DNA of 64,000 nucleotides from Acetobacteraceae bacterium. Lineage in GTDB: Bacteria > Pseudomonadota > Alphaproteobacteria > Acetobacterales > Acetobacteraceae. Positions 15,790 to 24,528 of this stretch are shown here, in pieces. The notes beneath the pieces were generated by a model. That model was not told the DNA's origin, did no database searches, and saw nothing but the letters and a program-made list of their open reading frames with translations. The stretch is taken from assembly GCA_947475245.1 (NCBI GenBank), contig CANJLW010000010.1, positions 1 through 64,000 on the forward strand. The letters are read 5' to 3'. The position numbers and the translations under genes were made by a program. The first letter of the stretch is position 1, and each line of letters starts with the position of its first letter.

Positions 15790-16557
15790 ATGTTTCATCT
15801 TAGTCTTGCACTGACGGCGAGGCCCGCGACAACGACCGGACTCGCCGCGGGGATTGCCGCAGTCGCGCTGCTGCTGGCTGGGCCTGCGCATGCCGCCCTG
15901 ATCGACGTTCAGTTCCAAAGCCCCGGCGGCGGCGGTTCAAGCGGCACGACGGGCGTGGCCTACACCGGCGGGGCCGTCGTTGGAGGGGCGGGCGATAGCT
16001 GGAACCACATTCAGACGTCGTCCGGGTCGATGGCCGTCAATACCAGCACCGGCGCCGTGAGCGGAATTACGTTCACCTGGTCCACCTCGGGAATTTATGG
16101 CCTTTCGCCGGGATCTTCGACGTTCGCCGCCACGTCCTATGTCAACCTGATGCAAAGCTTCGCCGTTACCCACTCCGGCAATCCCGCGATGTCGCTCGGG
16201 TATCACGGCCTGACGCCGGGACAGGCGTTCAGCCTGTACATCTACGGCCAGAGCGACGGCGGAAGTCCCAATTACGGCTCAACGATCACCGTCAACGGTT
16301 CGACGCAAACGGCCTTGCAGACCGTAACGTCGTCGTTCGTCCTCGGCAGCAACTATCTTCTGTTCAACGGCGTCGCCGACGCTTCCGGTAACATCTCTGT
16401 TTCCGCGCTGACCGCACCGGGAAAATCCGAAGCCGATATCAACGGCATGCAACTGGTCACGCAGGTACCCGAACCTGCATCCGCCCTGCTGCTCGGCGCC
16501 GGCGTCATCGGCCTTGCCACCGCGCAGGGACGGCGGCGGCAAGGTCGCCAATGCTGA
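15790..16557 (+). CDS. PEP-CTERM sorting-signal protein
   Basis: An N-terminal signal peptide (about residues 1-36, ending PAHAA) leads a beta-sandwich-like secreted domain rich in Gly, Ser and Thr. The C-terminus VPEPASALLLGAGVIGLATA then RRRQGRQ is a clear PEP-CTERM exosortase signal. The start is backed by GGAGGGAACA directly before the ATG. The central domain, with LGYHGLTPGQAFSLYIYGQS and a NGSTQTALQ segment, resembles carbohydrate-facing surface domains of other PEP-CTERM proteins but carries no catalytic motif that I can name. It abuts the convergent DoxX gene with no spacer. Confidence 0.85.
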   Translation: MFHLSLALTARPATTTGLAAGIAAVALLLAGPAHAALIDVQFQSPGGGGSSGTTGVAYTGGAVVGGAGDSWNHIQTSSGSMAVNTSTGAVSGITFTWSTSGIYGLSPGSSTFAATSYVNLMQSFAVTHSGNPAMSLGYHGLTPGQAFSLYIYGQSDGGSPNYGSTITVNGSTQTALQTVTSSFVLGSNYLLFNGVADASGNISVSALTAPGKSEADINGMQLVTQVPEPASALLLGAGVIGLATAQGRRRQGRQC

Positions 16558-16998
16558 TCAAACCAAACGAAACTGACCGTTCAATGCTCCGCGCGCGAGG
16601 CCGATGGCGTCGTCGCGGCGCACGATCAGAATGAACAGCGCCGACAGCCAGACGGTGCAGGCTTCCTTGAACAGCGCGCCGCCGTCGTTATACGGGTCGA
16701 TGCCCAGCGGGCTAACGACGTGGAAGAAGATCGCGCCCGACATGATGCCCAACGCAAAGGCCGCGCCGAAAACGCGCGTGGCGGGGATCAACACCAGAAT
16801 GGACGCCACGATTTCCATGGCGGCAACGAAAAGACGGAACGGCTTTTCATAGCCGTGGATAAACAGCCAGTCCGACAGGATGGTGAACAGATAGACCGAA
16901 CCTTCGTTGCCGGTCAGCTTGTATTGTTCGTACCAGAGCAATGTTCCGGCGATGTAAAAAGCGGCCGGCCATGTCAACAGGCGCAGGATACGGTCCAT
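16558..16998 (-). CDS. DoxX-like membrane protein
   Basis: Four membrane segments are visible in 146 aa, with the usual short loops: LTWPAAFYIAGTLLWYEQYK at the start, then LFVAAMEIVASILVLIPATR, FGAAFALGIMSGAIFFHVV and WLSALFILIVRR. This is the DoxX/DUF417-type arrangement. Members have been linked to redox balance and quinone-related reactions in the inner membrane, but roles differ. It lies 120 bp downstream of the indolepyruvate oxidoreductase gene on the same strand, separated by a long perfect hairpin. Confidence 0.75.
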   Translation of the reverse strand: MDRILRLLTWPAAFYIAGTLLWYEQYKLTGNEGSVYLFTILSDWLFIHGYEKPFRLFVAAMEIVASILVLIPATRVFGAAFALGIMSGAIFFHVVSPLGIDPYNDGGALFKEACTVWLSALFILIVRRDDAIGLARGALNGQFRLV

Positions 16999-17032
16999 GA
17001 TGAAGTCCCCCGAGTTTGCGATGCCGGCAGTC

Positions 17033-17064
17033 GGCGCTTGCCAATAAAAGACTCGGCAAGCGCC
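17033..17064. repeat. perfect 10-bp inverted repeat between ior and doxX
   Basis: GGCGCTTGCC (17033-17042) and GGCAAGCGCC (17055-17064) are exact inverted repeats around a 12-base AT-richer loop. It is downstream of the oxidoreductase stop and upstream of the DoxX start on the minus strand. With no T-run beyond it, it looks more like an mRNA-stabilising or regulatory hairpin than a standard terminator. Confidence 0.5.
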
Positions 17065-17117
17065 CCGGCATAACAGCCCGGAAGGGATTTCTTTCGCGAC
17101 CGACGCGACGGTGCCGC

Positions 17118-20100
17118 TTACTCCGCCGCCAGCGCCGCCACCGGTGCCGGGGCGGTCAAGCCATGGAGCAGGGTTGCCCGAGTCACCTCCGCCTTGGCGC
17201 GATTGGCGTCCTTAACGGGGCCAAAACCACGGATCGTGTCGGGCAGAGAGGCCAATGCCACAGCGGTGGACAGGGTGTCGGCACGCAGCTTTGCCGCGAT
17301 CAGGCGCAGATCGCCGATATACTGCTCGATCAACGCACGCTCCGCCTTGCGTTCGGCCTGACCGCCGAAGACATCCCAGGCCGAACCGCGCAGCGCCTTG
17401 CCATGACGCAACAGTCGGAAGAGCGGCATCGCCAATCCGCCGGGAATCGCAATTTTGCGACGCCGACCGGTGGCGGGGTCCATCCGCGCGATGACCGGCG
17501 GAGACATATGGAACACGGCCCCCGGCCCATACTCGGTCGCCGCGTGCAGACGGGCGACTTCGTATTCGTCCTTATATGCCATGACCCGATGCAGGTTTTC
17601 GGCGGCCGAGCGAGACAGGCTGCCCGCGGTACCGAAGACCCGCGTCTCGGCATCGACGACTTCTTGCACCATGGCGCGATAGCGCGCCGCATAGGCCGGG
17701 GACTGATAGTCGACCAACCCAGCGGCGCGGGCGGCGATCAACGCGTCCAGCGTCAGAGCCTCCGGCTTCGGACCGCCCAGCACCTCGGTCATCAAAGCGG
17801 GCTTTTCCGCGAGGATGCGGCCCCACAGGAAGGCCCGCTTGTTCATGCCGACGGCGGCGCCGTTGAGTTCGATGGCACGCAGAATCGCGGCCTCTCCCAC
17901 CGGTACCAGGCCGCGCTGCCAGGCGAGACCCAGCAACAGCGTGTTCATGGCCTGGGTGTTGCCGAACAGGCGTTCGGCGAGCGCAACGCCGTGCAGCCAG
18001 ACGGCCCTGGCCGCATCCGTCGCCTTTTCCAGCGTGCGCTTGTGCAGCACGGCATCGATCGACAACAGGCCGTCACGCTTGAAATCGGCGGTCGCGGCCA
18101 GATCGAGGTTGCCGATGACGACACCGGTCTTGGCATTGCGTTCCAGCACGCCGGGCTGGCATCCAACCGCCAGATCGGCCGCCAGCATCAGGTCCGCGCC
18201 GCCAACCGGGATGCGCACCACGTCGAGTTCGGCTTCATCGGCGGCAATCTGCACATGCGCGACCACCGCGCCATTCTTCTGCGCCATCCCCGTGAAATCC
18301 AGCGTCTTCACCGCTCGGCCTTCCAGATGCGCGGCCATGGCGAGAATGGCCCCGGCGGTGACGATGCCGCCTCCACCGATACCCGCGAACAACCCGCGCC
18401 AGACGCCGAGCATGGGTAGGGTGGGGGTTGGGAGTCCTTGGGATAGTTGGCCCTCTCGCGCCTGCCAGCTTGCGTCGGCCGTCGGCGCGCTGGGGGCGCC
18501 GTCAAGCGTAACGAAGCTCGGGCAGAAGCCCTTGAGGCACGACAGATCGACGTTGCAACTGCTGGGATTGATCCGGCGCTTACGGCCAAGGTCGGTCTCA
18601 ATCGGCTCGATCGCGATACAGCCGGACTGGGTGGAACAATCGCCGCAGTTCTCGCAGACGGATTCGTTGATGACGACGTGGCGCGTGGCGTTGGTCATCG
18701 AACCGCGCTTGCGCCGACGGCGCTTTTCCGTGGCGCAGACCTGATCGTAAATCAGGACGGAGGTGCCGTCATATTCGCGCAATTCGCGTTGAACGGCATC
18801 GAGTTCCTCCCGCGTGTGGCGGGTGGTGCCTTTCGGCAGATCGCCGATGGCGGGCAGTCGATCGACCTCATCCGCGACGACGGCGATGCGCTTCACGCCT
18901 TCCGCCGCGACCTGGGCGGCGAGCATCGGCACGGTGAACCCGCCCTCCGACGGTTGCCCGCCGGTCATGGCGACGGCGTCGTTATACAGCAGCTTGTAGG
19001 TAATCCGGGTTTTGGCGGTCACGGCCTGACGGATCGCCATGATGCCGGAGTGGGTATAGGTGCCGTCGCCGATATTGGCGAACATGTGCTTCATGCTGGT
19101 GAAGTGCGACAGGCCGGAGAACGGCACGCCCTCTCCGCCCATATGGGTAAAGGTGCGGGTGCGCGCGTCGCCGTCCTTGTCCACGTCGTCCAGCGCCATG
19201 AAATGACAGCCGATGCCGGCACTGGCGAAGCTGCCGTCGGGCAATTTCGTCGATGTGGCATGCGGGCATCCCGCGCAAAAGGCGGGCACGCGGCGCAGCA
19301 GGCCGGCGGGCCGATCGGCGGTTTGCGGCGCGGGCGGGGCCGGCAGGTTCATCCCGGCGGCGCCCAGAAACGTCGTCAGCCCGCCGGCGACGCTTTCCGG
19401 CGACAATTCCATCAGCGCCGACAGCAAAGGCGCGCCGTTCGGCATGGTCTTGCCGCTGACCTCCGGCCGTTCGTCGGTCGGCAGATGGTACAACGCGTCG
19501 CGGATTTGCGTTTCGACGAAGCCGCGCTTTTCTTCCACCACCAGCAAGGCGCGCTTGCCGCGGGCGAAGGCCTTCAACCCCTCCGTCTCCAACGGCCAGG
19601 TCATACCGACCTTGTACACGGCGAGGTTGGGATGCCGGTCGAGGCCCATGCGACGCAGCGCGTGCATCAGATCCTCGTGCGCCTTGCCGACAGTGATCAC
19701 CCCGATCGTCGCCGCCGCGCCGCCGGACACCAGCCGGTCGATCGGATTGGCGCGCAGCCAGGCCATCAAAGCCGGCATGCGTTCGTCCATCAGGCGGCGT
19801 TCGAGTTCGGCGCGTTCGGCGGGGAACTTCAGCGAATGGTCGATGCTGAGTCCGTGCGGCGGCAGGGCGAAATCGGGGGTGACGAACACGCGCGTCGACG
19901 GGATGACGGCGGTGGCCGCCTGCTCCATCGTTTCCGCCGTGGTCTTCATCGCGACCCAAAGGCCGGAGTAGCGCGACATGGCCCAACCGGCGAGGCCGAA
20001 ATCCAGCACATCCTGCACCGAGGACGGGTTGAGGATCGGCATGAAGCAGTTCTGAAAGACGTATTCGGTCTGGTGCGGATAGGTGGACGAATGCGCGCCG

Positions 20101-20555
20101 TGATCGTCACCCGATACCGCCAACACGCCGCCGAATTTATGCGTGCCGGCCATATTGGCGCAGTGGAACGCATCGCCCGTGCGATCGACGCCCGGGCCTT
20201 TGCCGTACCACATGCCGAACACGCCATCGACGGTCTTGCCCGGAAAGGCATCGAGTTCCTGCGTGCCCATCAGCATGGTGGCCGCAAGGTCCTCGTTCAC
20301 GCCGGGTTCGAAGGTGATGTCGTGCGCCGCCATCAGCTTCTTCTGAACCCAGAGTTCTCGATCGAGACTGCCGAGAGGCGAGCCGCGATAGCCGGAGACG
20401 AAACCGGCGGTGCGCAGGTTGGCGACGCGGTCCAGGCGGTGCTGCTCGATCAACAGGCGCAGCAGCGCCTGGATGCCGGTCAACAGAACCGGATGATCGA
20501 GATCGGCGAAGCGCGATTCCAGCGTGGCGGCGCCATGGCCGATGCCTACGTCCAT
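17118..20555 (-). CDS. indolepyruvate ferredoxin oxidoreductase, single-chain (IorA-IorB fusion)
   Basis: This 1145-aa enzyme oxidatively decarboxylates aryl or branched 2-oxo acids to acyl-CoA with ferredoxin as acceptor. The N-terminal part has GFVSGYRGSPLGSLDRELW and VDGVFGMWYGKGPGVDRTGD (pyruvate-oxidoreductase domains). FCAGCPHATSTKLP and NIGDGTYTHSGIMAIRQAV form the thiamine diphosphate domain. Around residues 635-670 lie iron-sulfur cysteines (CENCGDCSTQSGC, then CNVDLSCLKGFCPSF). The C-terminal third is the gamma-type domain (IorB). The full-length fusion is common in alphaproteobacteria. It is probably involved in breakdown of aromatic amino acids. Confidence 0.93.
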   Translation of the reverse strand: MDVGIGHGAATLESRFADLDHPVLLTGIQALLRLLIEQHRLDRVANLRTAGFVSGYRGSPLGSLDRELWVQKKLMAAHDITFEPGVNEDLAATMLMGTQELDAFPGKTVDGVFGMWYGKGPGVDRTGDAFHCANMAGTHKFGGVLAVSGDDHGAHSSTYPHQTEYVFQNCFMPILNPSSVQDVLDFGLAGWAMSRYSGLWVAMKTTAETMEQAATAVIPSTRVFVTPDFALPPHGLSIDHSLKFPAERAELERRLMDERMPALMAWLRANPIDRLVSGGAAATIGVITVGKAHEDLMHALRRMGLDRHPNLAVYKVGMTWPLETEGLKAFARGKRALLVVEEKRGFVETQIRDALYHLPTDERPEVSGKTMPNGAPLLSALMELSPESVAGGLTTFLGAAGMNLPAPPAPQTADRPAGLLRRVPAFCAGCPHATSTKLPDGSFASAGIGCHFMALDDVDKDGDARTRTFTHMGGEGVPFSGLSHFTSMKHMFANIGDGTYTHSGIMAIRQAVTAKTRITYKLLYNDAVAMTGGQPSEGGFTVPMLAAQVAAEGVKRIAVVADEVDRLPAIGDLPKGTTRHTREELDAVQRELREYDGTSVLIYDQVCATEKRRRRKRGSMTNATRHVVINESVCENCGDCSTQSGCIAIEPIETDLGRKRRINPSSCNVDLSCLKGFCPSFVTLDGAPSAPTADASWQAREGQLSQGLPTPTLPMLGVWRGLFAGIGGGGIVTAGAILAMAAHLEGRAVKTLDFTGMAQKNGAVVAHVQIAADEAELDVVRIPVGGADLMLAADLAVGCQPGVLERNAKTGVVIGNLDLAATADFKRDGLLSIDAVLHKRTLEKATDAARAVWLHGVALAERLFGNTQAMNTLLLGLAWQRGLVPVGEAAILRAIELNGAAVGMNKRAFLWGRILAEKPALMTEVLGGPKPEALTLDALIAARAAGLVDYQSPAYAARYRAMVQEVVDAETRVFGTAGSLSRSAAENLHRVMAYKDEYEVARLHAATEYGPGAVFHMSPPVIARMDPATGRRRKIAIPGGLAMPLFRLLRHGKALRGSAWDVFGGQAERKAERALIEQYIGDLRLIAAKLRADTLSTAVALASLPDTIRGFGPVKDANRAKAEVTRATLLHGLTAPAPVAALAAE

Positions 20556-20766
20556 CCTGGTGGTCTCCTGTGTTCAGCGTGGCAGTGTAGGTATGTCAGC
20601 GCGGAAAATCTTGCCATACTGGCGGCTGGGGGGAAGGAATTTTGCCGCTGATGGTCGAAGATTCGTGGTGTTTTGGCCGATTGGTGTCGGATTTCAGGAC
20701 CGAACGCGGTCTTCCCTCGCCCGCCGCCGTTCCGCGCCCCCCGCTTGGTGAAGAGTCGCCCTCGCC

Positions 20767-21495
20767 GTGATGACGTTGCTGATCGCGGTCATCGGGGTGA
20801 TGACGGCCTCGTTCCTGCGCGGCTTTACCGGTTTCGGCTTCGGGTTGGCGGCGGTGCCGTTGCTGAGCCTGGCGTTGCCGCCGGCCAAGGTGGTGCCGTT
20901 TGTGGTGGTGTTGCAGGCGATTGTCGGCATCGCCGGGGTGCGCGGTGCCTGGAAGCTGTGTGACTGGCAGGCGGTGCGACGGCTGACGCCGGGACTGATC
21001 ATCGGCATCCCCATCGGGCTGACGGTATTGACCGCCCTGCCCGCCAATCCAGTGCGGTTGGCGATCGGGCTGGTGATCGCGGCATCGGTCGTCATGCTGT
21101 GGCGCGGGGCGCGCCTGCCGCCCAATCCGTCGATGCCGCTGACCCTGTCCGTTGGGCTGCTGTCGGGGGTGATCAGCGGTCTGGCGTCGATGGGTGGACC
21201 GCCGATCGTCGTCTATCTGCTCGCCCTCGGCCACGGCGCGGCGGTCGTGCGGGCATCCTCCATCGTCTATTTCATGCTGTCGTCGTTCGTCTCGCTCGTG
21301 CCGATGACATTCAAGGGGTTGATCGACCAGGAAATTCTGATCTGGGCCGCGGCATCCGTGCCGGTGCTTTACGCGGGGTCGTGGATCGGCACCTGGGGGT
21401 TCCATCGCGCCAAGCCGCACCACCACCGCAACACCGCGCTGATCGTGTTCACTGTCCTGTCCGTGACGCTGATCCTGCGATCGCTGATTACCTGA
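20767..21495 (+). CDS. TauE/SafE family anion exporter
   Basis: Eight hydrophobic segments appear in two homologous halves. The family signatures are FLRGFTGFGFGLAAVPLLSL in the first helix pair and SGLASMGGPPIVVYLLAL in the second. TauE/SafE proteins move sulfite, sulfoacetate and related organic anions out of the cell. The start is ambiguous between GTG at 20767 and ATG at 20770, which differ by one residue. It is divergent from the oxidoreductase gene and convergent with the cytochrome c gene. The substrate is not determined. Confidence 0.87.
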   Translation: MMTLLIAVIGVMTASFLRGFTGFGFGLAAVPLLSLALPPAKVVPFVVVLQAIVGIAGVRGAWKLCDWQAVRRLTPGLIIGIPIGLTVLTALPANPVRLAIGLVIAASVVMLWRGARLPPNPSMPLTLSVGLLSGVISGLASMGGPPIVVYLLALGHGAAVVRASSIVYFMLSSFVSLVPMTFKGLIDQEILIWAAASVPVLYAGSWIGTWGFHRAKPHHHRNTALIVFTVLSVTLILRSLIT

Positions 21496-21503
21496 GCCCC
21501 GCC

Positions 21504-21872
21504 TTATTTAAGCGTCGTCAGATACGCGATCAGATCGGACCGCTGCCCGTCGATCTTCAACCCGCCATAGGCCATCGTCGTGCCCGGCACGACCGCGCGC
21601 GGATTGGTCAGATAGGGATCGAGCTTCTCGGCATCCCAGACAAGGTCGCTGGCCTGATTGGCGGCGGAGTATTTGAACCCGGCCACGGTGCCGGCCTTGC
21701 GACCGATCAGACCGAACAGCGACGGCCCCATCATGTTCTTCCCGTCGAGCGGGGAATGACAGACGGCGCATTGACGCTTGAACACCAATTCGCCCGCCGT
21801 CGCGTCGCCACCTTCGGCATGGGCCGGAAGCGCCGCGGCCAGCAGAGCAAGAGCGGCAAACAGAGCTTTCAT
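21504..21872 (-). CDS. soluble class I cytochrome c
   Basis: A cleavable signal peptide (MKALFAALALLAAALPAHA) directs the protein to the periplasm. The haem-binding motif is CAVCH, and the distal Met ligand is in PGTTMAYGG. The length (122 aa) and the blocks GPSLFGLIGRKAGTVAGFKYS match the mono-haem cytochrome c family of alphaproteobacteria (cytochrome c2/c550 type). The start at 21872 is preferred over 21878, because GGGAG lies seven bases before it and only one base before the other. That ribosome site is inside the end of arfB, so the two may be co-translated. Confidence 0.92.
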   Translation of the reverse strand: MKALFAALALLAAALPAHAEGGDATAGELVFKRQCAVCHSPLDGKNMMGPSLFGLIGRKAGTVAGFKYSAANQASDLVWDAEKLDPYLTNPRAVVPGTTMAYGGLKIDGQRSDLIAYLTTLK

Positions 21873-21874
21873 CG

Positions 21875-22303
21875 TCATTCTCCCGTGGGTTTGCCGCGCA
21901 GCGTTTTGGTAACGCTGCGTATCATCTTCCCCTCCAACCGGCGTTCCTTCGATCCCTTGGTCGGGCGGGTCGGACGACGGATCGGGGGCGGGGGCGTTGC
22001 CGCCTCGCGGATCAAGGCCAGCAGGCGTTCCTGAGCGTCAACGCGATTGCGTTCGCGGGTACGGTGTTGCTGGGCGGCGATCACGATCACGCCGTCCTTG
22101 GTCAGGCGGCGCCCGGCCAGACGTTCCAAGCGCGCGCGCACATTGTCCGGCAGGTTGGGGGAGTTGCGGGCGTCAAAGCGCAGTTGCACGGCGGTTTCGA
22201 CTTTCTGCACGTTTTGCCCGCCCGCGCCGGAGGAGCGCAGGAAATCTTCGTGCAATTCGCTTTCGTCGAGCGAAATGGAGCGGGTTACCGGTATCAGGGC
22301 CAT
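21875..22303 (-). CDS. arfB: alternative ribosome-rescue factor, peptidyl-tRNA hydrolase ArfB
   Basis: ArfB releases stalled ribosomes by hydrolysing peptidyl-tRNA on mRNAs that have run out of codons. The catalytic GGQ motif is in FLRSSGAGGQNVQKVETAV near the N-terminus. The C-terminal tail is basic (RRPTRPTKGSKERRLEGK and onward), the part that enters the empty mRNA channel. The length (142 aa) is normal, and no domain 1 of a class I release factor is present. It overlaps the upstream amidohydrolase gene by 10 bp and the cytochrome c start region at its end. Confidence 0.93.
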   Translation of the reverse strand: MALIPVTRSISLDESELHEDFLRSSGAGGQNVQKVETAVQLRFDARNSPNLPDNVRARLERLAGRRLTKDGVIVIAAQQHRTRERNRVDAQERLLALIREAATPPPPIRRPTRPTKGSKERRLEGKMIRSVTKTLRGKPTGE

Positions 22304-23115
22304 GCCAGATCATAGAACAACGCGGCGGTGCGGCCCAGGATTGCATCGCGGTCATGATCGCCGAACAGATCGTCGGCGGTTTGTCGCCAGCGAGCGTAGC
22401 CGCCGGCGAGATCGACAACCGGCCAATCGCTGCCCCACATCAGACGCTCCGCCCCGAAGCAGGCGATCAGGTGATCGACGTATGGCCGCAGATCGTCGAT
22501 CCGCCAGTCGGCGGCGGCTTCGGTGACCAGGCCGGAGAGTTTGCAGCAAACCGAGGTTTCGGCGGCAAGACAAGCGATGCCGTCCGCCCAGGGCGACAAC
22601 GCCCCGCTTGCAATGGCAGGCTTGGCGCCATGATCGACCACGATCCGCAAATCCGGGTGACGCGCGCAGAGTTCGGCGACCACCGACAGATGGCGCGGTT
22701 GCACCAGCGCATCAAACCGCAAACCGGCTTGCACCATCGCGCGCAGGGCGGGTTCGACGTCCGGACGAAGAATCCAGCGGGGATCGACGATGTCCTGCAA
22801 CATCGGGCGCAGGCCCTTCAGCAGTGGATCGCGGGCCAGATCCGCGATGCGCGTTGCCGCGTCGGGGGCGGTGAAATCCGTCCACCCGACCACGCCGCGC
22901 ACCAGACCGCCCGAGGCGCGCGCGACCGTCAGCATAAAGGCGGTTTCCGCCTCGGTCGGCGCGGCCTGCACCAGCACGGTCGCGCCGATATCGCCCAGCA
23001 AGGGGCGCAGATCGTCCAGCGAATAGTCACGATAAATCGGCAGATCGGGGGTCAGCCAGCCGTAGTCACCGCGGCTGACGGTCCAGATGTGATGGTGCGA
23101 ATCGATACGCGTCAT
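22294..23115 (-). CDS. amidohydrolase-2 family TIM-barrel hydrolase (lactonase-like)
   Basis: The N-terminal metal site IDSHHHIW and the late WGSDWPVVDLAGGY motif identify the amidohydrolase-2 family, whose members include L-fuconolactonase and 2-pyrone-4,6-dicarboxylate lactonase. The 273-aa protein has the LVQAAPTEAETAFML strand and KGLRPMLQD typical of the lactonase group. It sits between fucU and arfB and shares the strand with fucU (11 bp apart), so sugar lactone hydrolysis is the best guess from context. The exact lactone is not known. Confidence 0.83.
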   Translation of the reverse strand: MTRIDSHHHIWTVSRGDYGWLTPDLPIYRDYSLDDLRPLLGDIGATVLVQAAPTEAETAFMLTVARASGGLVRGVVGWTDFTAPDAATRIADLARDPLLKGLRPMLQDIVDPRWILRPDVEPALRAMVQAGLRFDALVQPRHLSVVAELCARHPDLRIVVDHGAKPAIASGALSPWADGIACLAAETSVCCKLSGLVTEAAADWRIDDLRPYVDHLIACFGAERLMWGSDWPVVDLAGGYARWRQTADDLFGDHDRDAILGRTAALFYDLAWP

Positions 23116-23125
23116 CGGTTCAGCG

Positions 23126-23554
23126 TCACTCCGGCGCGATCACGCCCTTGGTGAGCAGGATATTGCCATAGAACCTGCGCTCTCCGGTTTGCACGACAAC
23201 GAAGGCCTCCGCCGCCGCCGCGTAGAAGGCATGCCGTTCCAGCGAAACCGGCGCATCCAGTTCATACCAGGCCAGGACCTGGGTGAACTCCTTCACCGGG
23301 TCCGGGATCGCGTCGGGCTCGTCCACGACCTGCATGACCGTCACGGGTTCCGGTTCGAAATCGTCGACCGGCAGGACCGAAAGAATGGCGTCGAGCACCG
23401 CCGGCGCGTCGTTGCCGGGCAGCAGCACCAGTCGACGAGCGACTCGGGCGGCGGGGAAATTGGCGTCGACCAAGGCGATAACGTCGCCGTGACCCGCGCT
23501 CGCCAAGGCGTGCAGCAGATCGGGCGTCAGCAGGGGATTGAGACCTTTGAGCAT
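23126..23554 (-). CDS. fucU: RbsD/FucU-type sugar mutarotase
   Basis: FucU interconverts alpha and beta anomers of L-fucose and similar sugars before catabolism. The N-terminal block MLKGLNPLLTPDLLHALASAGHGD, containing the catalytic His in AGHGD, and the C-terminal YGNILLTKGVI are the family signatures. At 142 aa the protein is of standard length. It lies 66 bp from a divergent aldolase-like gene and 10 bp from the lactonase-like gene, so the three probably process one sugar or its acid. RbsD-like ribose specificity is possible. Confidence 0.87.
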   Translation of the reverse strand: MLKGLNPLLTPDLLHALASAGHGDVIALVDANFPAARVARRLVLLPGNDAPAVLDAILSVLPVDDFEPEPVTVMQVVDEPDAIPDPVKEFTQVLAWYELDAPVSLERHAFYAAAAEAFVVVQTGERRFYGNILLTKGVIAPE

Positions 23555-23620
23555 GAGCGGAAGCTAGGCATCGCGAGGCGCAGCGGCAATACTGGCCGTC
23601 CACTCTCAGGGAAGAGTTTT

Positions 23621-24508
23621 ATGACTCAGGCGATAACCGGCCTCTGGGCCGCCGCGACGACTCCGCTCTCCGCAACCGGTGCCATCGACCATGCCGGCTT
23701 CGCGCGCCATGCTTGTCGGCTGCTGGATTGGGGCTGCGACGGCATGGTGCTGTTCGGCAGTTGCGGCGAAGGACCGTCGTTTTCAATCGCCACCAAGCTG
23801 GCGGCGATCGAAGCGGTGCTGCGCGCCGGCATCGCGCCCGATCGGCTGGCCGTCGGCACCGGCTGTCCGGCGATCGAGGATTCGGTCGCGCTGACGAAAG
23901 GCGTGCTGTCGCTGGGTATCGCGAACGCCATGATCCTGCCGCCGTACTATTTCGCCGGCGTGTCCGCGCAGGGGATCGAGGATTCGTTCGAAGCGATCCT
24001 GCAAGGCGTCGCCGACGATCGGCTGAGCGCGTGCCTGTACCACATCCCGCAGGTCTGCGGCGTCGGCGTCCCGCCGGAGGTGCTGGGCCGCATGGCGGCG
24101 CGCCATCCGAAGACGGTGACCGGGGTCAAGGACAGCAGCGGCGACTGGGACAGCTTCGTCGCGTTCCGTCGAGAAGCGCCGACGGTGTCCGCCCTGGTCG
24201 GCGCGGAAGTGCTGATCGCGCGGGCCATGGCGATCGGCGGTGCCGGCACGATTTGCGGCATGGCCAATCTGACCCCGGCTTTGGTGCGTCGGCAACTGAC
24301 CGATGCCTCCGCCCAGGACGACATGATCGCGGCATGCGCGTTGATCGATGGCATTCCGATGATCAAGGCGGTGCAGGCGGAACTGGTGAACGAGCCGATG
24401 TGGCGCGCGATGCACCCGCCGTTGGTCACGGCCGACGCGGCGGCGGCCAAGCGGATCGCGGCGGAACTCACGCGGCTGAACGGCGGGATGCAGCGCGCAG
24501 CGGAATAA
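23621..24508 (+). CDS. dihydrodipicolinate synthase family aldolase/lyase
   Basis: This TIM-barrel Schiff-base aldolase family acts on 2-oxo acids. It contains GMVLFGSCGEGPSFS (the G-T/S-G-E block near the N-terminus), ACLYHIPQVCGVG with the catalytic Tyr, and VTGVKDSSGDWD with the Schiff-base Lys. The ATG at 23621 is backed by AGGGAAGAG. The GSCGE in place of GTTGE, and the setting beside fucU and a lactonase-like gene, suggest a sugar-acid aldolase (2-keto-3-deoxy type) rather than lysine biosynthesis. It is 295 aa and complete. Confidence 0.88.
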   Translation: MTQAITGLWAAATTPLSATGAIDHAGFARHACRLLDWGCDGMVLFGSCGEGPSFSIATKLAAIEAVLRAGIAPDRLAVGTGCPAIEDSVALTKGVLSLGIANAMILPPYYFAGVSAQGIEDSFEAILQGVADDRLSACLYHIPQVCGVGVPPEVLGRMAARHPKTVTGVKDSSGDWDSFVAFRREAPTVSALVGAEVLIARAMAIGGAGTICGMANLTPALVRRQLTDASAQDDMIAACALIDGIPMIKAVQAELVNEPMWRAMHPPLVTADAAAAKRIAAELTRLNGGMQRAAE

Positions 24509-24528
24509 TCGGCCCGGCGGCGGGTGGG

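Noticed and set aside
18447-20651. 734-codon plus-strand open frame
   Set aside because: It is antisense to the indolepyruvate ferredoxin oxidoreductase gene, with biased composition and no recognisable motif.
24509-24528. Shared terminator between the DHDPS-like and ModA-like genes
   Set aside because: The GC-rich sequence around 24509-24545 shows only an imperfect GGCGG/CCGCC pairing and no T-run on either strand, so I did not call it.
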